64,000 bases of DNA from Gymnopilus junonius (GCA_015501075.1 JADNYJ010000136.1:1-64000), one strand, 5' to 3'. Counted from the first letter of the stretch, positions 21,960-33,906 are shown. A program made the numbers and translations. The notes: a model not told the origin generated them from the letters alone.

Positions 21960-23682
21960 GGTGACTTAGTATATGTCGGGGCTTTGTTCGTTGGAGCTGG
22001 CGTTTTCTTTCCAGGCCGCAGAGCGACGCGGACTACTCGAACACGGTGATAGTCTCCAGGGTGAGGTTTAACCAAACCAAAGGAGACAGCAAACAAAGAA
22101 CTTGAGAAGGGGAGGGCCCAACGGACCTCGGCAACTCAAGTCTCCATGGCTGGGGGTTGCAAAATTTGTTAGTAAATGAGAAGGAATGAGCTGAGAGAAA
22201 GGAAAAGAGGTCAGCTCGTGAATATATAACATGACTGCAACGTGCCTGATGCTCGAAGACAGGAAAGCGACAGAAGGAGGAACATGCATCACAACGTGTT
22301 GGGAACCCTAAGGTCGGGTTTATCATTGATAAGATAAGATAAGATTGCTATCAATTGTGACTTGCCTTTTCTTGGACAGGCAGATGGGCTGAAGGGCGGT
22401 CAGAATGGGACTATAAGTGGAGAAGGAAAGCACGAAGAATGTTTAATATCAGTATCTGATAAATCAGAGTCTCAATATACAGTGGTGAAACGTTGAGGGA
22501 AATTATGAATTTAGGGGAGGAATGATGGTAAAAAGCAAGCCATTATGAAAGTCGCGAGGAATCAATTCAGATGATACAGAGGGAATATGCAAAATAATAG
22601 ATATATGTGAATTGGAAGATAAAGAGATTAAGGGTATGGCCACTTGGTGACTTTAGAAAATATTCGAATAAGAAGAGATGAAGTAGAACATTTGGATTTT
22701 GAACAAGGATTAACAGAAGAAGAATGCCTGATCAAGAGTGATATGAAAGTGATCAGTACAAAAGTGAGAACAGGAATATACAAGAAGAACTCATATAAGA
22801 GTTGAAATTTTACAAAACCAGAACCAGACAGGATAATGGGCGCATGGGAAAAAAAGAAAAGTTGGCAACGACCAGAATGCAAGAGTGGGAAAGGTATTGG
22901 ATTGGGCAGTGGAGAACGAGGTGAGAATGTGAATGTATGCACCAAAAGTACATTAAGGGACAACAGTGTCGGAAATGTGAAAAATTGAATGATGGTTGAT
23001 TATATGCGCCAAAATTATAGCAAAACCTACCAATATGCGAAGACATGACAAAAAGTTGAGGCAGAGATGACGGTCCGCCCTACTAAATAATATGCTCGTG
23101 TAGTACGGCTTGCGTGATAGAGCGTCAAATATGAGATGGAAAAAAGTGGCACGACTTGAAGCTGACGGCGACCAGGGCAAAGAGTAAGGATGTGGCATGG
23201 AGTGAGTCCACAGTATTGAACATGGTACTGGCGGAGAGCAACATCAATATGGCAATAAAATGGTAGAAAAGATGTAGAGAATATGTGTGTCGAAGGTAGC
23301 CGCAGAGTTCGTGATCATCAGGGACCTTTGATCAACAAGTTACAAGTCAACTCCAGTAAGGTTCAAAACTCGAATACGCGTGGATGGTCCTCTGTAAGAT
23401 CGATATGACAGATTCATAACATAACTAACTAGAAGGCGTAATAAGCGACCAGAGGAGTTGCGACGTCGACAGTAGAATTTAGTGGGCCAAGTTGAGGTTT
23501 AAGGTAAGAACAGAACTGTAGTGGCGCACTGTGACATAGTCACATTACCTGACAGGCCGGACCGTTACCGGTCACAGAGCCTGAACGAAATTTCCAATGA
23601 AATCAACTCGGATTTCTTTCTTTTCCCAGAGCGTTCTTGTGCTCCCTGTTAACATCTTTACTAGCCGTCCGGGCTGAAAACC
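21960..23682. other. Divergent intergenic region, purine-rich on the plus strand
   Basis: 1.7 kb separate the divergent GCN2 and RRB1 genes. From about 22330 to 23300 the plus strand is visibly enriched in A and G (many GAGAA, GGAAAG and AAGAG runs). This produces open frames on the minus strand without recognisable domains. It may hold long 5' leaders or a non-coding transcript, but nothing is proven. Confidence 0.4.
22328..22343 (+). promoter_or_regulatory. Triple overlapping GATAAG cluster upstream of GCN2
   Basis: GATAAG occurs at 22328-22333, 22333-22338 and 22338-22343, about 370 bp upstream of the GCN2 ATG and 1.3 kb upstream of RRB1. GATA factors govern nitrogen-responsive genes in fungi. 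Control of GCN2 by this cluster is inferred. Confidence 0.45.
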
Positions 23683-25349
23683 ATGGTGAAGCGTCCTCAA
23701 CGACCAACAGAGGCGACGAAAGAGGATCAACGTTCGAAATTAGCCAAACACGAAGGTGTTCAAGTACGTGAACGTGTTGACCTGGACGATGATCAGGCCG
23801 GAGAATTTGAGGACCCTTGGGAAGATGAAATCGAATCTGAAGACGAGGAAGGCAACAGATCAAATGGTAAGAGGACCCAAGTTTCGACTTAGTATGAATA
23901 TTCCAATCTGATCAATCATGTCGTCTTTAGAAATGGATATAGATTCAGAAACTGAAAAGATCGAGGAAGAAGGGCATGAGCCACAGTCTAAACCTTTCAT
24001 ATTAGGAGTCGACGAAGTCCCTGAGGGACACACACTAGAAGCAGATGATTCGGTCTATATCATGCGACACAATCTCTCTCTTGAATGGTCTTGTCTGTCT
24101 TTCGACGTTCTGCGTGATAACCTTGGCGACGAACGGCATCAATTTCCTACCTCTGCCTACATCGTTGCTGGATCTCAAGCTCACCGTGCTCAGGATAACG
24201 TATTATTCGTTGCAAAAATGAGTTCGTTACATCGGACACAGACACATGGTCTGTATCTCTTCCTTATTCAATGCACGAATAGGCTCATAAGCCATCCATC
24301 TTCAGATGATTCTGACGAAGATGATGACGAAGATGATGATGCATTGGACGAAGACCCCATTGTCGAACATGTCTCTATTCCACATGCAGGTGTTGTGAAT
24401 CGTGTCCGCACGCAGCGACTGTATGCTCCCACTTTGCCACCAGCCTCTCAGTCTTATTTTACAGCGACATTTTCGGAAACTGGAAAAGTTCATATATATA
24501 ACGTTCGACCTCTTATTGAATCCCTAGACGTCCCAGGGTACTCCTTGGATAAAGACCTTCATTTTAAACCCCCGTTTACTATTAACTCGCATTCCAGTGA
24601 AGGTTATGCTATGGACTGGAATGCTCCTTCTGCCTCTTCTCTCAGTCTCCTTACCGGTGATAATGATGCTAAAATATACCTTACCACAGCTTCTAATTCC
24701 GATTTCCGCGTTGCACCCCGAGCATTTACTTCACACATGTCTAGCGTGGAGGATTTACAATGGAGTCCAACAGAAATTACTGTTTTTGCTTCGTGTTCCT
24801 CCGATCGCAGCATTCGTGTATGGGACATCCGTTCCACGAACCGTCAGAATATGGCTTCAATCTCAGAGGCCCACTCTTCAGACGTTAATGTCATCAGCTG
24901 GAATAGGTCGACTTCCTATCTCCTCGTGAGTGGTGATGATAACGGCGAAATCAAAGTTTGGGACTTGCGCAATATTAAAGACTCGAAGTCAGTCCATTTT
25001 TTTGCCTTTTAATTATAATCTTAACTGTGCTCATGTTCATAGGCCTCATGTTGTACAATTCAACTGGCACAAACGACCAATAACATCCATTGAATGGCAT
25101 CCAACAGAGGACTCCGTTTTCGCCGCCTCCGGAGATGACCACCAAGTGTCACTGTGGGACTTAGCTCTCGAGGCCGATGACGATGTGATGGCTTCCGATC
25201 CCGATGATGCTTCGGTGATACCTCCTCAACTACTTTTCACGCATCACCATGAATGCGTGAAAGAGTTACATTGGCATCCCCAGATTCCTGATGCCCTGTT
25301 AAGCACTGGCATTGATGCTGTGAACATCTTTAAGCCTGTGACGAAATGA
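23683..25349 (+). CDS. RRB1: Ribosome biogenesis WD-repeat protein RRB1/GRWD1
   Basis: Four exons (23683-23866, 23931-24248, 24306-24987, 25043-25349) sum to 1491 nt, 496 aa, with no frame break. An acidic N-terminus (GEFEDPWEDEIESEDEE) is followed by the conserved LEADDSVYIMRHNLSLEWSC segment, an acidic loop (SDEDDDEDDDALDEDPI) and WD repeats. Their cores include VRVWD-type SIRVWDIRS, EIKVWDLRN, QVSLWDLAL and WHKRPITSIEWHP. The family chaperones newly made ribosomal protein L3 (uL3) in the nucleolus and is needed for 60S assembly. The acidic tracts fit binding of the basic ribosomal protein. Together with UTP18 at 54-57 kb it is one of two ribosome-assembly genes in the window. Confidence 0.9.
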
Positions 25350-25871
25350 GGGTGTCTTTTCCTTCCTTTTGTTCTCCATGTTTTCGTCTGGACCTTTTTT
25401 GGTAGCCTTTCTACTTCATCTCAAAATAGAGTGAAAGAGGAGCATCCAAGTCTGTTCAGACGTACCTGTCAAATAAAGCGTGTCTACACAGTGGACGTAA
25501 AGGGTTGACATGAGTACTATTTTCCCAATATTCGTGTAATCTTACTTACATATTTGTCCTGCTTTCAACAATCAGTATGAGAGCTTTCCTCCTTCAATGA
25601 TTGTCCAGTCATCAGGTCTCAGGGATAATCGAGGCTCTACTCTTAGAATAGTGGCTGACTTTCCCAGCAATCAATAACGAAGGCAAAGCTAGGCAAAGAT
25701 TGGTTCAAGCACTCCAACACTCAGTCGGATCGATGGGACCGAGTCGGGCGCGTCATTTGATCCGTCCAACGTGACCGAAAAGATATAAATGACGACCACC
25801 GTAGCGGACCGCCGCTATACACAATCTCTCCTGTTCACAACCTTTCCTACTAGCCCAGAAATCGACTGACG
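25350..25871. other. Intergenic, promoter of reductase copy C
   Basis: 522 bp. A TATA-type sequence (TATAAA, 25784-25789) lies about 85 bp upstream of the copy C ATG and is followed directly by TGACGACC. The copy D promoter has a very similar stretch. Confidence 0.5.
25784..25798 (+). promoter_or_regulatory. TATA box plus TGACGAC element of reductase copy C
   Basis: TATAAATGACGACC at 25784-25797. Copy D has GATAAAAATGACGACAG at 28331-28347, so the TATA-like core plus TGACGAC is shared, at 85 and 72 bp upstream of the respective ATGs. Confidence 0.45.
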
Positions 25872-27416
25872 ATGCCAACCATCACAAAGGGCGATAAGGT
25901 CCTCGTATCCGGAGCCAATGGATATATTGCTCTGTGGGTTCTTCGTCACCTTCTTGAGCGCGGATATGCTGTCCGTGGCACTGTACGCAGTGAAGCCAAG
26001 GGCAAGTTCGTGAAAGAATATTTCACATCTATTGGGCATGGCGATAAGCTAGAGCTCGTCATCGTTGAGGATATTGAGAAGGTCGTTGATTATGTTTTGT
26101 TTTGTTGTATTCTTATAGAGCTGATATCGTTGGGATGATTTATAGGAAGGAGCGTTCGATGAGGCCGTCAAAGGTGTCGACGCTATTGCTCACACCTCTT
26201 CTCCCTTCCACGGCAACGTTAAGAATCCAGAAGGTAGCTTTTTTAATTTTTTTGAATACCGTGTACATGATGACCAACACCCGATAACAGAATTCTACCG
26301 CCCCGCCATTCAAGGAACGGTAGGTATGCTCAAGAGTGCCCTCAAGAATGGGTAAATAATTGTCTCCCTTCCGATCTAAATTTACGCTTATCTACCTTTC
26401 ACACAGGCCAAATGTCAAACGCATTGTTGTCACCTCCTCATGCGCTGCTATCTTGACTCCCTCGGATAAGCCGAGCACATTCAGCGAACTTGATTGGAAT
26501 GAAGCCTCTCCTAAAGAAGTCGAGGAGAAAGGATCTGACTCCCCGCCAATGTCCATTTATCGTGCTTCCAAAACTTTGGCAGAGAAAGGTGGGAATTTGA
26601 TGGTCAATTTTTTTTGACCACTCAGCTTGTAACTTATCACACCGTATGCATTCTGTTTGGCAATCCAGCTGCATGGGAATTCTACATGGAGCACAAGTCA
26701 GAAGTCAAATGGGATCTGGCAGTCATCAACCCGCCTTTCGTAAGCTCTAATTGTCACGCATTTTGTCTAATTACTTTCTTTTCCTTTTCTTCCTATTATA
26801 GGTGTTTGGGGTATGCCTTGTTGTCCGATTTATAAATTCATTGAATTTAATAAAGTGCTTGTAGCCACCTATCCACGATGTCAACTCTCCGGCCTCACTC
26901 AATACGTCCCTTAAGACCTGGTACGACATTGTGGTCGCGGATAACCCCAAAACCAAAGAAGGATTGTCGTTCTCGAGTGGCTGGGTGGATGTCCGTGATA
27001 CCTCTCTGGCCCATGTTTTAGCGCTTGAAAAGGAGGCGGCTGGAGGAGAACGTATTATAACTACTGCAGGTGCGTCTCATGTTACACCACTCCCAAAATA
27101 TTCTATAAACTTACTGACTCAACGTTAGGTTCCTTCAACTGGCAAGAATGGAGTAAGTCCCATTCAAATACCCTATCAATTTGAACTGGTGGGTTTATAA
27201 TTTCGCTTTTCAGTTACCGTGGCGAACTCGTTGCCTTCCTCCGTATATCCTAACCACAAGCTGCCTACCGGTATTCCTGAGCTTTTTACCAGCGAAACGG
27301 TTTACAATATTATTTACGACAAGTCTAAAGAAGAGAGGATTTTGGCTATCAAGTTCCATACTAAGGAAGAAACTACTAAAGATACCCTTGAAGATTTTGC
27401 GAAGAGAGGTTGGTAA
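25872..27416 (+). CDS. Reductase copy C (extended SDR, DFR/GRE2-like)
   Basis: Nine exons: 25872-26081, 26146-26233, 26291-26351, 26407-26588, 26669-26739, 26802-26810 (9 nt), 26865-27069, 27129-27152 and 27214-27416. They sum to 1053 nt, 350 aa. The Rossmann motif SGANGYIALW, the substrate-strand serine in VVTSSCAAI and the catalytic YRASKTLAEK are all intact, so an active NADP(H)-dependent carbonyl reductase is expected. WQEW and KFHTKEETTKDTLEDF mark the C-terminus. It is nearly identical in layout to copy D, which follows on the same strand 1 kb downstream, indicating tandem duplication. Family members reduce dihydroflavonols, methylglyoxal or other aldehydes and ketones; the substrate here is open. 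Confidence 0.9.
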
Positions 27417-28404
27417 ACGTTTATGAGATTAGATGATGGATAAGATTATGTAGTCGGTTCCACGCGTTTTGTACGTATGTGAATGGGTTGGATAGGAATT
27501 GTTGCTTTAGTTACCAAGGAATACCAACTACTTTTTTTGAATAGCCCAAAGCCTTCCCTTGAGTTTGTTCTACAGCAGCCACCGCTTACTTGCAGTTATT
27601 GTAATTGGTATTTTTGTTCCCCGATATTCAATCAGGCTCTCGTAAAATCGGTTGACTTTCTTTATCTTTCCTGGGATTTTCCTTCTGTGTTCTCTTTCTT
27701 TGAATCAATTGGACTCGGAATGGCCAATAACTCCGATAATTGATAAAATACGACAATTAAATCCTGAATTAGCATGGCTAGCGCCGATCGATGATGAGTC
27801 CAGGGAAAGAAGGTTACTCATCATGCTTATATAGTGCTAGCGATCTTGTGTCTCTCTAGTATTAGTATTGAGACTACTTACTACAGTGGATTAAAGATAA
27901 GAATATGACATTACATAAACGCTCGGTAGGAGCAGATAGAAGCGCTTGCCCTGCAGTCCGTGAATGCCCGCTCTAAAAACACATGAGGTCAACAAACCGT
28001 AGCAAATTACAAAACTGAATCTAGTAAAATGAGAAATCAAGGAATTAAATTTGGCATACTTAGTCACTTAGTCAATGCTGAGAAAAGGGAAACAATAATG
28101 ATTTGTCCTCGGACTGCTGAAGGAACAGCAATGTGTTGAGCAGTCGGCACCGTTTTTGACTCGCTAAGAAATGAGTCAAGATGAAGCCAAATTTTCTGTA
28201 CTTACTCATCCAGAAAAATCCTGCAACCGAGATACGGAAGCCATCCGAATAACGTTCTCCGTCGACGCCGGGAAATACATCTTTGCAGCGAGCAGTCCAG
28301 GACGGTCATGTGACGCACGATATTAGTACTGATAAAAATGACGACAGTCAATTGACGCACCATCTTGCATCTCCACCACTGCAACCCACTCGAACACGTC
28401 GACA
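27417..28404. other. Intergenic between reductase copies C and D
   Basis: 988 bp. Only short frames lie here, none with recognisable content. The last 75 bp hold the copy D promoter, including ATAAAAATGACGAC near 28333. Confidence 0.45.
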
Positions 28405-29899
28405 ATGCCAACTATCACAAAAGGCGATAAGGTTCTCGTTTCTGGTGCCAATGGCTACATCGCCATGTGGGTTGTTCGCCATCTTCTTGAGCGCGGATAC
28501 GCTGTTCGCGGCACTGTACGCAGCGAATCCAAAGGCAAATTTGTAAAAGAATATTTCGCATCTCTTGGGCATGGGGACAACCTAGAACTCGTAATTGTTG
28601 AAGACATTGAAAAAGTACTGCATTATACAGTTTCTCCTTTCTTCGTTGATCTGACATATGGTTTATAGGAAGGTGCATTCGACGAGGCCGTCAAAGGTGT
28701 CGACGCCATCGCTCACACTGCTTCTCCCTTCCACAGTAACGTCAAACAACCCGAAGGTAGCCTCTTTTATAAATGTCTCTCATGACGATAATTAACGCAC
28801 GAGGGTAGAATTCCTCCGCCCTGCTATTCAAGGAACAGTGGGTATGTTAAAGAGTGCCCTGAAGAATGGGTAAATATCAGTTTATTCTCCTATTGAAGAG
28901 AGTTTAATTATCTATATGCAGCTCGAAAGTCAAGCGTATTGTTGTCACGTCTTCAACCGCCTCGATCTTGAATCCATCGGACAAGCCGAGCGTACTCAGC
29001 GAGCGCGATTGGAACACTTCATCTCCCAAAGAAGTCGAAGAGAAAGGAGCTGATGCGCCACCAATGGTTATCTATCGGGCATCCAAGACTTTGGCAGAGA
29101 AATGTGCGAGTAATTATCGTTATCGCTCGGCTTGTGATTTACTATTTTTTATTATAGCCGCATGGCAATTCGTCGAAGAACACAAGTCAGAGTTGAAGTG
29201 GGATCTAGCCGTCATTAACCCACCTTTCGTAAGTGTTCTCTGTAATATTTCGGTATAGTTTTGCTTAGTCACATTTCGTTCTATAATAAAGGTCTTCGGG
29301 GTAAGCTTGGTTTCTCTATTTTTACGCCTTTCGCATTGACTGGTTTCCTCGCAGCCACCTATCCACGATGTCAGCTCTCCGGCATCACTCAACACCTCTC
29401 TCAAGTCCTGGTATGACAATGTGGTTGCGGATACCCCCAAAACCAAAGATGCACTATCATTCTCGAGTGGCTGGGTGGACGTCCGCGATACTTCCCTTGC
29501 ACACGTTTTGGCGCTCGAGAAGGAGGCGGCCGGAGGAGAACGCATCATAAGCACAGGAGGTTTGTTTGTCCAGTGTCCCTCATTGCCGTATAATATTTTT
29601 AATAATGTGTCGCAGGTTCGTTCAGCTACCAGGAATGGAGTAAGTCGGCTTTCCAAACATTCGTCGGCGACGCTATGCTGACGTTCCGTTACCTAGTCAA
29701 CGTCGCCAATAGCTTGCCTCCCCCTGTATATCCAAGCCACAAGCTGCCTACCGGGATTCCTGAGCTTTTTAACAGCGAGACGGTTTACAACGTCGTCTAC
29801 GACAAGTCAAAGGAAGAGAAGATTTTAGGTATCAAGTTCCATACCAAGGAAGAGACGACCAAGGATACCCTTGAAGATTTCGCGAGGAGGGGCTGGTAG
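28405..29899 (+). CDS. Reductase copy D (extended SDR, DFR/GRE2-like)
   Basis: Nine exons: 28405-28614, 28669-28756, 28809-28869, 28922-29103, 29158-29228, 29292-29300 (9 nt), 29355-29559, 29616-29639 and 29697-29899. Each has exactly the same length as its copy C counterpart, giving 350 aa. SGANGYIAMW (cofactor), VVTSSTASI and YRASKTLAEK (catalytic Tyr and Lys) are all present. The exon 4 donor follows AAA T, giving KSAW where copy C has KAAW. The copy appears fully functional. It is the product of a tandem duplication with copy C. The substrate is unknown. Confidence 0.9.
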
Positions 29900-30786
29900 A
29901 TGATTGTAGGCTTCCCTCTTGCCTGTATCTTTGAACGCGCATATGACGGATGGATAAGATTGGAGTAAAGGAGTACCAATATTGCTATATGAGTTCGTGA
30001 ATACCAGTGTTCGTTATACGCAACATCGATTGATATGTCTGCGGCCGTTTCTTTTGGAAAGCAAATATATTACCTTCTTTGGAAAAAGTGGCGTACTACC
30101 TTCCGTTTACAGACTGTCGTGATTTCAATTGATGAAATGGCATTGAGTTGCTGTCTTGGAATTATCTCTGATTTGACACTCATTTGAGTAACTTGACTTG
30201 GACTTATCTTCCTTCATTGTACACTTTCAACTCGACCGTGTCAACGAGGATTCTGAGGCATGCATGTCCTGGCCGGTATTTGGGCTGCCGACGCTCTTGG
30301 GAATTTCATTTGGGAATGGTCCTTAATTGTCCTCTACAATTATTATGTACACCAGGACAGGCTCGACAAAGATGCTGGATCTTAGAGGGGAAATTACTCA
30401 CTACTATGAATGAGACCAAAAAATGGTAATGTTGATTTAGTTTTGTCATGACACTGCTCACTGTCCTTCAAATTCGCAGAAGCTGCTCTAAAAGAGGAAG
30501 AGTTACTATTTGGGAGGCGACAAATGATCCCTGATGCTCATTTATTTTGGTATAAGCGCTGTCCTTCCTAGTGAAGTAGATGTAGTGGATATCAGGGGTA
30601 GTATGGCTGGGTTCCAAAACGTCTCCGATACGTATATGGGAACCTTCACAGGCGGACCTCGCAATCTGAAGACGATCCTTTTTTATATAGAGCCGATCCT
30701 TTGGCGATGCCTATGAGATTGATAGATAATTTACATACATCGCAACGAAGTCCGCCTTCCTCAAAAATCATTTTTAATTAAGCCCT
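29900..30786. other. Intergenic with F-box fragment
   Basis: Apart from the F-box tail fragment listed separately, this 887-bp stretch shows nothing I can support. Confidence 0.4.
30356..30571 (+). pseudogene. Tail fragment of an F-box family gene
   Basis: From about 30356 the sequence matches the C-terminal part of the F-box gene at 34.9-36.8 kb: QARQRCWILEGK, then an intron at the equivalent place, then LKEEELLFGRRQMIPDAHLFWYK and a stop at 30569-30571. The upstream two thirds of the gene are absent. The intron is kept, so it came from DNA duplication and not from a retrocopy. Confidence 0.7.
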
Positions 30787-32498
30787 TCATACGCCCTCGC
30801 CAATGAGCCTCTGCGGATGCTCAACATACCCTCTCCAACACTCAACAAACGCAGCAAGCTCAGCACCCTCCACAACGCGATGATCCCCACTCCAACTAAT
30901 ACCCACCTTCAACCTCCTCTCACCACTTCCATCTCCCCTATCGACATCCCAAACCCACTTGGCGCGTCCAATAGCTACAATCGCCACCCCGCCTCCCGGA
31001 ACCAAAACGGGCGAGGCAAAGTCCCCTGCCCCGATGGCGCCGACGTTGGATACTGTGATTGTCCCACCGCGTTTAGGCATCTCCTTAGTTGTGAGGCCAC
31101 TGGGGACTTGACGTCCTAAATGTGATAGGTGGGTGAGTTGCGCGGCGAGGGAGTATATGGAGTGCGTGTTGGCACTTTGGAGGGTGGGCGTGTATAGGCC
31201 TGTGGGCGTTGATAATGCTACGGCGATATCTGCGTTGGGACGGATAGTGAGGGTCGGTTTTGAAGCATCGGATATTGGAGTCGATGATGGGGTGATTGAG
31301 CTGCGGAATAGAGGCCATTCAATCATGGCCTTTGAGAGAGTCTTGATGAGGATGGGCAGGTATGTTAGCCGAGTGTATTGTTGAGATTCAGGTACAGGTC
31401 CGGGAGACGGAGTTGGGTATATGCAGAGGATTATGGCGAGGGGTGTTGTGGGGCGCGAGCTTTCAGGAAGGTAATGAGTGGGTATATGAGCGTTCAGAAC
31501 TGGTAAAATGTCGTGCAAAGCCGAGATATCTAATGTTGTCGAGTATCTGGGGTATGTATAAATTAACTTGAAGCTTCTCAAAGTTGATAAATTTGAGGCA
31601 TACCCAAAATGAGGAATTTCCAAGCTCTGCAGATCGATTTAGATAAGTATATTTTTATACGAGCCGTATGTCATAAATAACGCACCTTCACCATAGCTTT
31701 CCACATGCCATAACGCGTCCTTCCTAGGTCAACGACAACGTCCTCATGTTGCGGAGGAATCGGGCATTCTGTTCAGTCGATTCGTGCTTGCAGCAAGGGC
31801 GCTTCAACATCCCTTTTCTCTATCCGACCATCTTTACCACTGCCCGGAACGAGCAGGCCAAGGTCAACGCCCATTTGACGCGCAAAATGGCGCACGGAAG
31901 GAGCAGCAAAAACAAGGTCAGCACGAGAGAATATCTGTTCTGCTGAATTGTTATTAGGGTCTAGAGGGTGCAGACGACGCGCAGGGGTAGAAGGTCGTCC
32001 GAGAATGGTAAAGGAGGGGTAATGTTTCCAGAGGAGTAGCTGGACTTTCTCCAAGAGATGAAGCAGGCTTATTCACTACTTCTGAGAGAGCGTCCTGTTC
32101 GTCAGAATATTCTTCCTCTGTTTCAATAAGACACAGTCCAGAGCCAACTTTCGCGATCTGGCCCTCCTGGACAAGGAACTCTTTGACTGTCCCATCGAAT
32201 GGACTGGTGATCTCCACACTCGCTTTGTCACTCTGAACCTCAAGAAGCGCGTCGAAAGCCTGCACAGCAGCCAGTGGCTTCACATTCCTATATCATCACC
32301 GTCAACGAGCGCGAAAGCTCCGGCCGGAACATGGACGACGCACCACTTTATGACCTCGCATTCTGTGATACCCTCCCCAATGTCGGCGAGGTTAAACTTC
32401 TTGATGACTTTCCTGGATGCCCATGATGTTGGTGTTGTGTGGAAATATGAGACCGCTAGTGGACGCCCTAGAAGTCGTCGAAGAGGTCGGACGAACAT
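30787..32498 (-). CDS. Branched-chain alpha-keto acid dehydrogenase E2 (dihydrolipoyl transacylase)
   Basis: The exons are about 32344-32498, 31686-32287, 31604-31626 and 30787-31546. The N-terminus MFVRPLRRLLGRP..FHTT fits a mitochondrial presequence. The lipoyl domain reads FNLADIGEGITE and then EVQSDKASVEI, whose Lys carries the lipoyl group. The peripheral subunit-binding domain reads APSVRHFARQMGVDLG..GSGKDGRIEKRDV. The catalytic acyltransferase domain follows, with GGTITVSNVGAIG and SGDHRVVEGAEL. The usual DHRxxDG motif carries Glu instead of Asp. Three one-base frame breaks (linker near 32000, then near 31790 and 31760) net to one extra base. Corrected, the exons make 512 aa in frame. 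The enzyme transfers branched acyl groups to CoA in Val, Leu and Ile breakdown. It shares a 278-bp divergent promoter with the SDR at 32777. Confidence 0.85.
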
Positions 32499-32776
32499 TG
32501 TGGTCAGGAGTGATCGAACGAAAGCGGTATTATCTGCTATGTAATTTATTTGTCTATTTTTGACAGAAACTAAAATAATTCACGTCCTGGACCTCCGTTG
32601 AAGACGGCCTCCTTACATCCTCATGGGCAACCTGAATACTCTTTGGTAACCGACAAAATCCCTTGGATTGGCTGGTATGCTCAAGTTCTCTCAGCCTTAT
32701 AATTTTTTCGTGCCTTTTATCCTATAGGTTTTGGGTTTCCTTTCAGATTTTTTAACTTCCTATATCTCCGACCAAC
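32499..32776. promoter_or_regulatory. Short divergent promoter between BCKDH-E2 and a membrane SDR
   Basis: Only 278 bp separate the two start codons, so this must hold both promoters. No clear TATA box is seen. Confidence 0.5.
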
Positions 32777-33906
32777 ATGGGTGTCAATATACCGCCAGTA
32801 GTCAGCACTTTATTGTCAACGCCATGGAGGAATACCTCTCTTGCAATACTACCCATCTTGCTTATTTTACACCGCGTTTTGAAAAGGCCAACGCGTCCTA
32901 GGAAGGTGACGAAGCTCGGCGAACGCGTCTTGGTTCTCGGAGCTACAAGTGGTGTCGGGAGGACGATAGCAAGGCAGTATGCTGCTCGCGGAGCGCGGGT
33001 ATGCATGGTAGGACGTCGAGCAGTTTTATTAGATGAAGTCGAGCGCGAGTGTCGCGATGCTCGGACGTCTGGGGGCAATGCTTGGAAATGAACTCTTTCC
33101 TACCTATTCCTGCCGACTTCACGAGCGCAGAAGATATGGTCAAAGTTAGAGGTACTCTTGAAGATAGTGAGCGGTCCTCACTTTTTATGAATCTCTGCTT
33201 GAGTTTAACCTTGAATACGATATGGCAGAATGGGGGGGATTAGACACCCTTGTTGTCTCAGCAGGTGTCTCCGCACTACAACCCCTCATGGCCGTAGCTG
33301 GCGTGCAAGTTGAACAAAGTGTAAAGATCCAGGACGCAACTGAAGAAAACATTCAGCGAACGGCAAGTATAGCTGGAGCCGCACTTCAAGGAAATTATAT
33401 CGGTCCTCTTGTTGCTGCAGTAACCTTCGTAAGCCCCTCCTTCACATTCCAACAATGCTGGGATAACAGGGGATAACACGTCAAATTAGATTCCCCTACT
33501 ATCCAACACCTCCAAAGCACCTTCTATCGTCCTCATCAATTCCCTAGCCTCCGTTGTACCAGCCCCAACACGCACTCTCTACGCGTCCACCAAATCCGCC
33601 TCTCTCGTCCTCTATCAAGCCCTCTCCATTGAACATCCCGACATCACCTTCACATGCTTCATGCCTTCCACCATAGAGGGCGACTTCCGCGCCTCTGCAG
33701 TCGACAGCGGCCCCGTCAGAGAATCGGATCCGAACAAGCACGGCCTTAAACGCGAAACTGTTGCACAGAGGTGCATTCGCGCTGCGGATTATGGAGAAAA
33801 GGCAGTATTTATGCCTGGAACGATGCGATTTGCCCACCTTTTGTATTGGATCTGGCCGTCGCTTGTAGAACGGTTGGCTATGAAGAAGTATAATTTTAAG
33901 GTCTAA
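32777..33906 (+). CDS. Membrane-anchored short-chain dehydrogenase/reductase
   Basis: Exons 32777-33166, 33229-33428 and 33490-33906. An N-terminal hydrophobic segment (LAILPILLILHRVL, residues about 23-36) would anchor it in the ER. The cofactor motif is VLVLGATSGVGRTIA, VSAG follows in exon 2, and exon 3 has LINSLASVV and the catalytic YASTK. The exon total is 1007 nt. One base is missing at the G5 run at 33071-33075, where the frame changes from RTSGG to LEMNSFLPIPADFTS. With it restored the protein is 335 aa. Sterol, retinol and 3-ketosphinganine reductases share this architecture. The substrate is not clear. Confidence 0.8.

Noticed and set aside
22628..23198. Overlapping minus-strand frames rich in Phe, Ser and Pro
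   Set aside because: They follow from the purine bias of the plus strand. No domain, splice pattern or start context is present.
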